Below, piece after piece: positions 14,653 to 15,295 of a stretch of DNA of 15,295 nucleotides. Origin of the DNA: RUG563 sp964423675 (GTDB lineage: Bacteria; Bacillota; Clostridia; Christensenellales; Aristaeellaceae). How positions within the stretch are numbered: position 1 is the first letter of the stretch; every line of letters begins with the position of its first letter. The notes below the pieces were generated by a model. That model was not told the DNA's origin and ran no database searches. It worked only from the letters and a program-made list of their open reading frames with translations. Location: NCBI GenBank assembly GCA_964423675.1, contig CAYRFP010000049.1, forward strand, positions 1-15,295, written 5' to 3'. Position numbers and translations under genes: made by a program.

Positions 14653-14682
14653 ATTTTATCATGTGTTTCTCCCTTTTCGCAA
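14653..14682 (-). promoter_or_regulatory. Promoter of the 557-residue protein gene
   Basis: On the minus strand, -35 TTGCGA (14677-14682) and -10 TAAAAT (14653-14658) with an 18-bp spacer, about 30 bp before the start codon. It lies after the ftsZ terminator, so the gene is likely independent of ftsZ. Confidence 0.5.
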
Positions 14683-14718
14683 TCCTGGGAAGCATGAAAT
14701 AACCGTCAAAACAGCATG

Positions 14719-14749
14719 AAAAACGAGGGAACCTCTTCCGATTCCCTCG
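14719..14749 (-). terminator. Intrinsic terminator of ftsZ
   Basis: A perfect 8-bp stem CGAGGGAA/TTCCCTCG (14724-14731 with 14742-14749), a 10-nt loop and, on the minus strand, a U5 run (complement of 14719-14723), about 20 bp after the ftsZ stop. Confidence 0.88.
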
Positions 14750-14770
14750 CAAAAACCATAATGATTTTGG

Positions 14771-15295
14771 TTATTTCTTTTCCCGACGCAGGAACGCAGG
14801 CACGCCCAGATCATCCTTGGCGGTAGCTGCCGGCTGAGCCGGAGCCTGATAAGGTTGCTGATAGGGCTGAGCCATATTCTGCTGAGGATAGGGCTGCACC
14901 TGATAGGGCTGCTGAGGCGGCTGATAAGCCGGGGGCACAGCGGCAGGCTGATACGGCGCAGAGAATGCGCCGGGAGCGGGCGCAGGCCGCGCACCGCCAA
15001 AGTAATTCGCATCGCCCTCATAGGTGGCCGGAGCGGGGGCTTCGAAGCCCTGTCCGTCCACCGCCAGATCGGCCCGGGGCCGATTTTCGTATGGATTATA
15101 GGAAGCGACCGCCGCGCCATAAGGCATCGCGGCCCGGCTCTTTTTCTTATCCCGGGTGGGGAACGGCGTTTTTTCAAAGCCGGTGGCGATCACTGTAATC
15201 CGCACTTCGTCTTCCAGCGTCTCGTCAATGCCCGCACCGAAGATGATGTTGGCGTCGCTATCCGCAGATTCCATCACCAGATTGGCGGCCTCATT
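14771..15295 (-). CDS. ftsZ: Cell division protein FtsZ, C-terminal part
   Basis: Tubulin-like GTPase that forms the division ring. Only the last 174 residues are in the window; the gene continues past 15295. The visible part starts at the end of the GTPase C-terminal subdomain (NEAANLVMESADSDANIIFG, then GAGIDETLEDEVRITVIATGF), which is diagnostic. A long, disordered linker of about 115 residues follows, basic at first (RDKKKSRAA) and then rich in proline, glutamine and tyrosine with PYQ-type repeats. The protein ends in the conserved C-terminal peptide DDLGVPAFLRREKK, which binds partners such as FtsA, SepF or ZapA-type proteins. A terminator follows directly, so ftsZ is the last gene of its transcript here. 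Confidence 0.97.
   Translation of the reverse strand, partial: NEAANLVMESADSDANIIFGAGIDETLEDEVRITVIATGFEKTPFPTRDKKKSRAAMPYGAAVASYNPYENRPRADLAVDGQGFEAPAPATYEGDANYFGGARPAPAPGAFSAPYQPAAVPPAYQPPQQPYQVQPYPQQNMAQPYQQPYQAPAQPAATAKDDLGVPAFLRREKK

Noticed and set aside
14659..15177. A 172-codon minus-strand frame rich in Arg/Ser/Pro over the ftsZ linker
   Set aside because: It is an out-of-frame shadow of ftsZ, whose own frame shows diagnostic motifs up to the C-terminal peptide.

Overview
The window looks like chromosomal DNA of a Gram-positive, Bacillota-type anaerobe, most likely a gut member of the class Clostridia. The evidence is the strong AGGAGG-type ribosome binding sites, sigma-A promoters with 17-bp spacers, hairpin-plus-U terminators, Clostridia-like protein families and moderate GC. 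No insertion sequence, phage gene or CRISPR array was seen, and the exact taxon cannot be given from the sequence alone.

Layout. A tRNA-Ser(GGA) runs off the left edge on the minus strand, with its own promoter. Next is a tight four-gene minus-strand operon (196-5465), in transcription order: PfkB sugar kinase, D-lyxose/D-mannose-type isomerase, class II ketose-bisphosphate aldolase and GH38 alpha-mannosidase. A consensus promoter drives it and a hairpin terminator ends it. A divergent GntR/LacI-type regulator (5617-6672) shares a dyad-rich 150-bp control region with it. I read this as a self-contained route from alpha-mannosides through free mannose and fructose to a phosphorylated ketose and triose products, without a PTS. 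There is no transporter in the cluster.

A LysR regulator and a MATE efflux pump follow on the minus strand. The pump's leader can fold as a three-way junction containing a possible attenuator. The 575-bp gap between the pump and ychF also holds a possible small RNA. The universal P-loop ATPase gene ychF comes next with its terminator. It is followed by a promoter and a roughly 215-nt highly structured RNA, possibly a raiA-motif RNA, just upstream of a small double zinc-ribbon protein.

The right part holds ogt (O6-alkylguanine-DNA alkyltransferase, minus), a two-gene operon of a 51-residue membrane peptide and a DUF4230-type membrane-anchored protein (plus), a 557-residue helical-barrel-like protein of unknown activity (minus), and the C-terminal part of ftsZ (minus), which is cut by the window end. 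The housekeeping genes (tRNA, ychF, ogt, ftsZ) suggest core chromosome with a sugar-utilisation island inserted among them.
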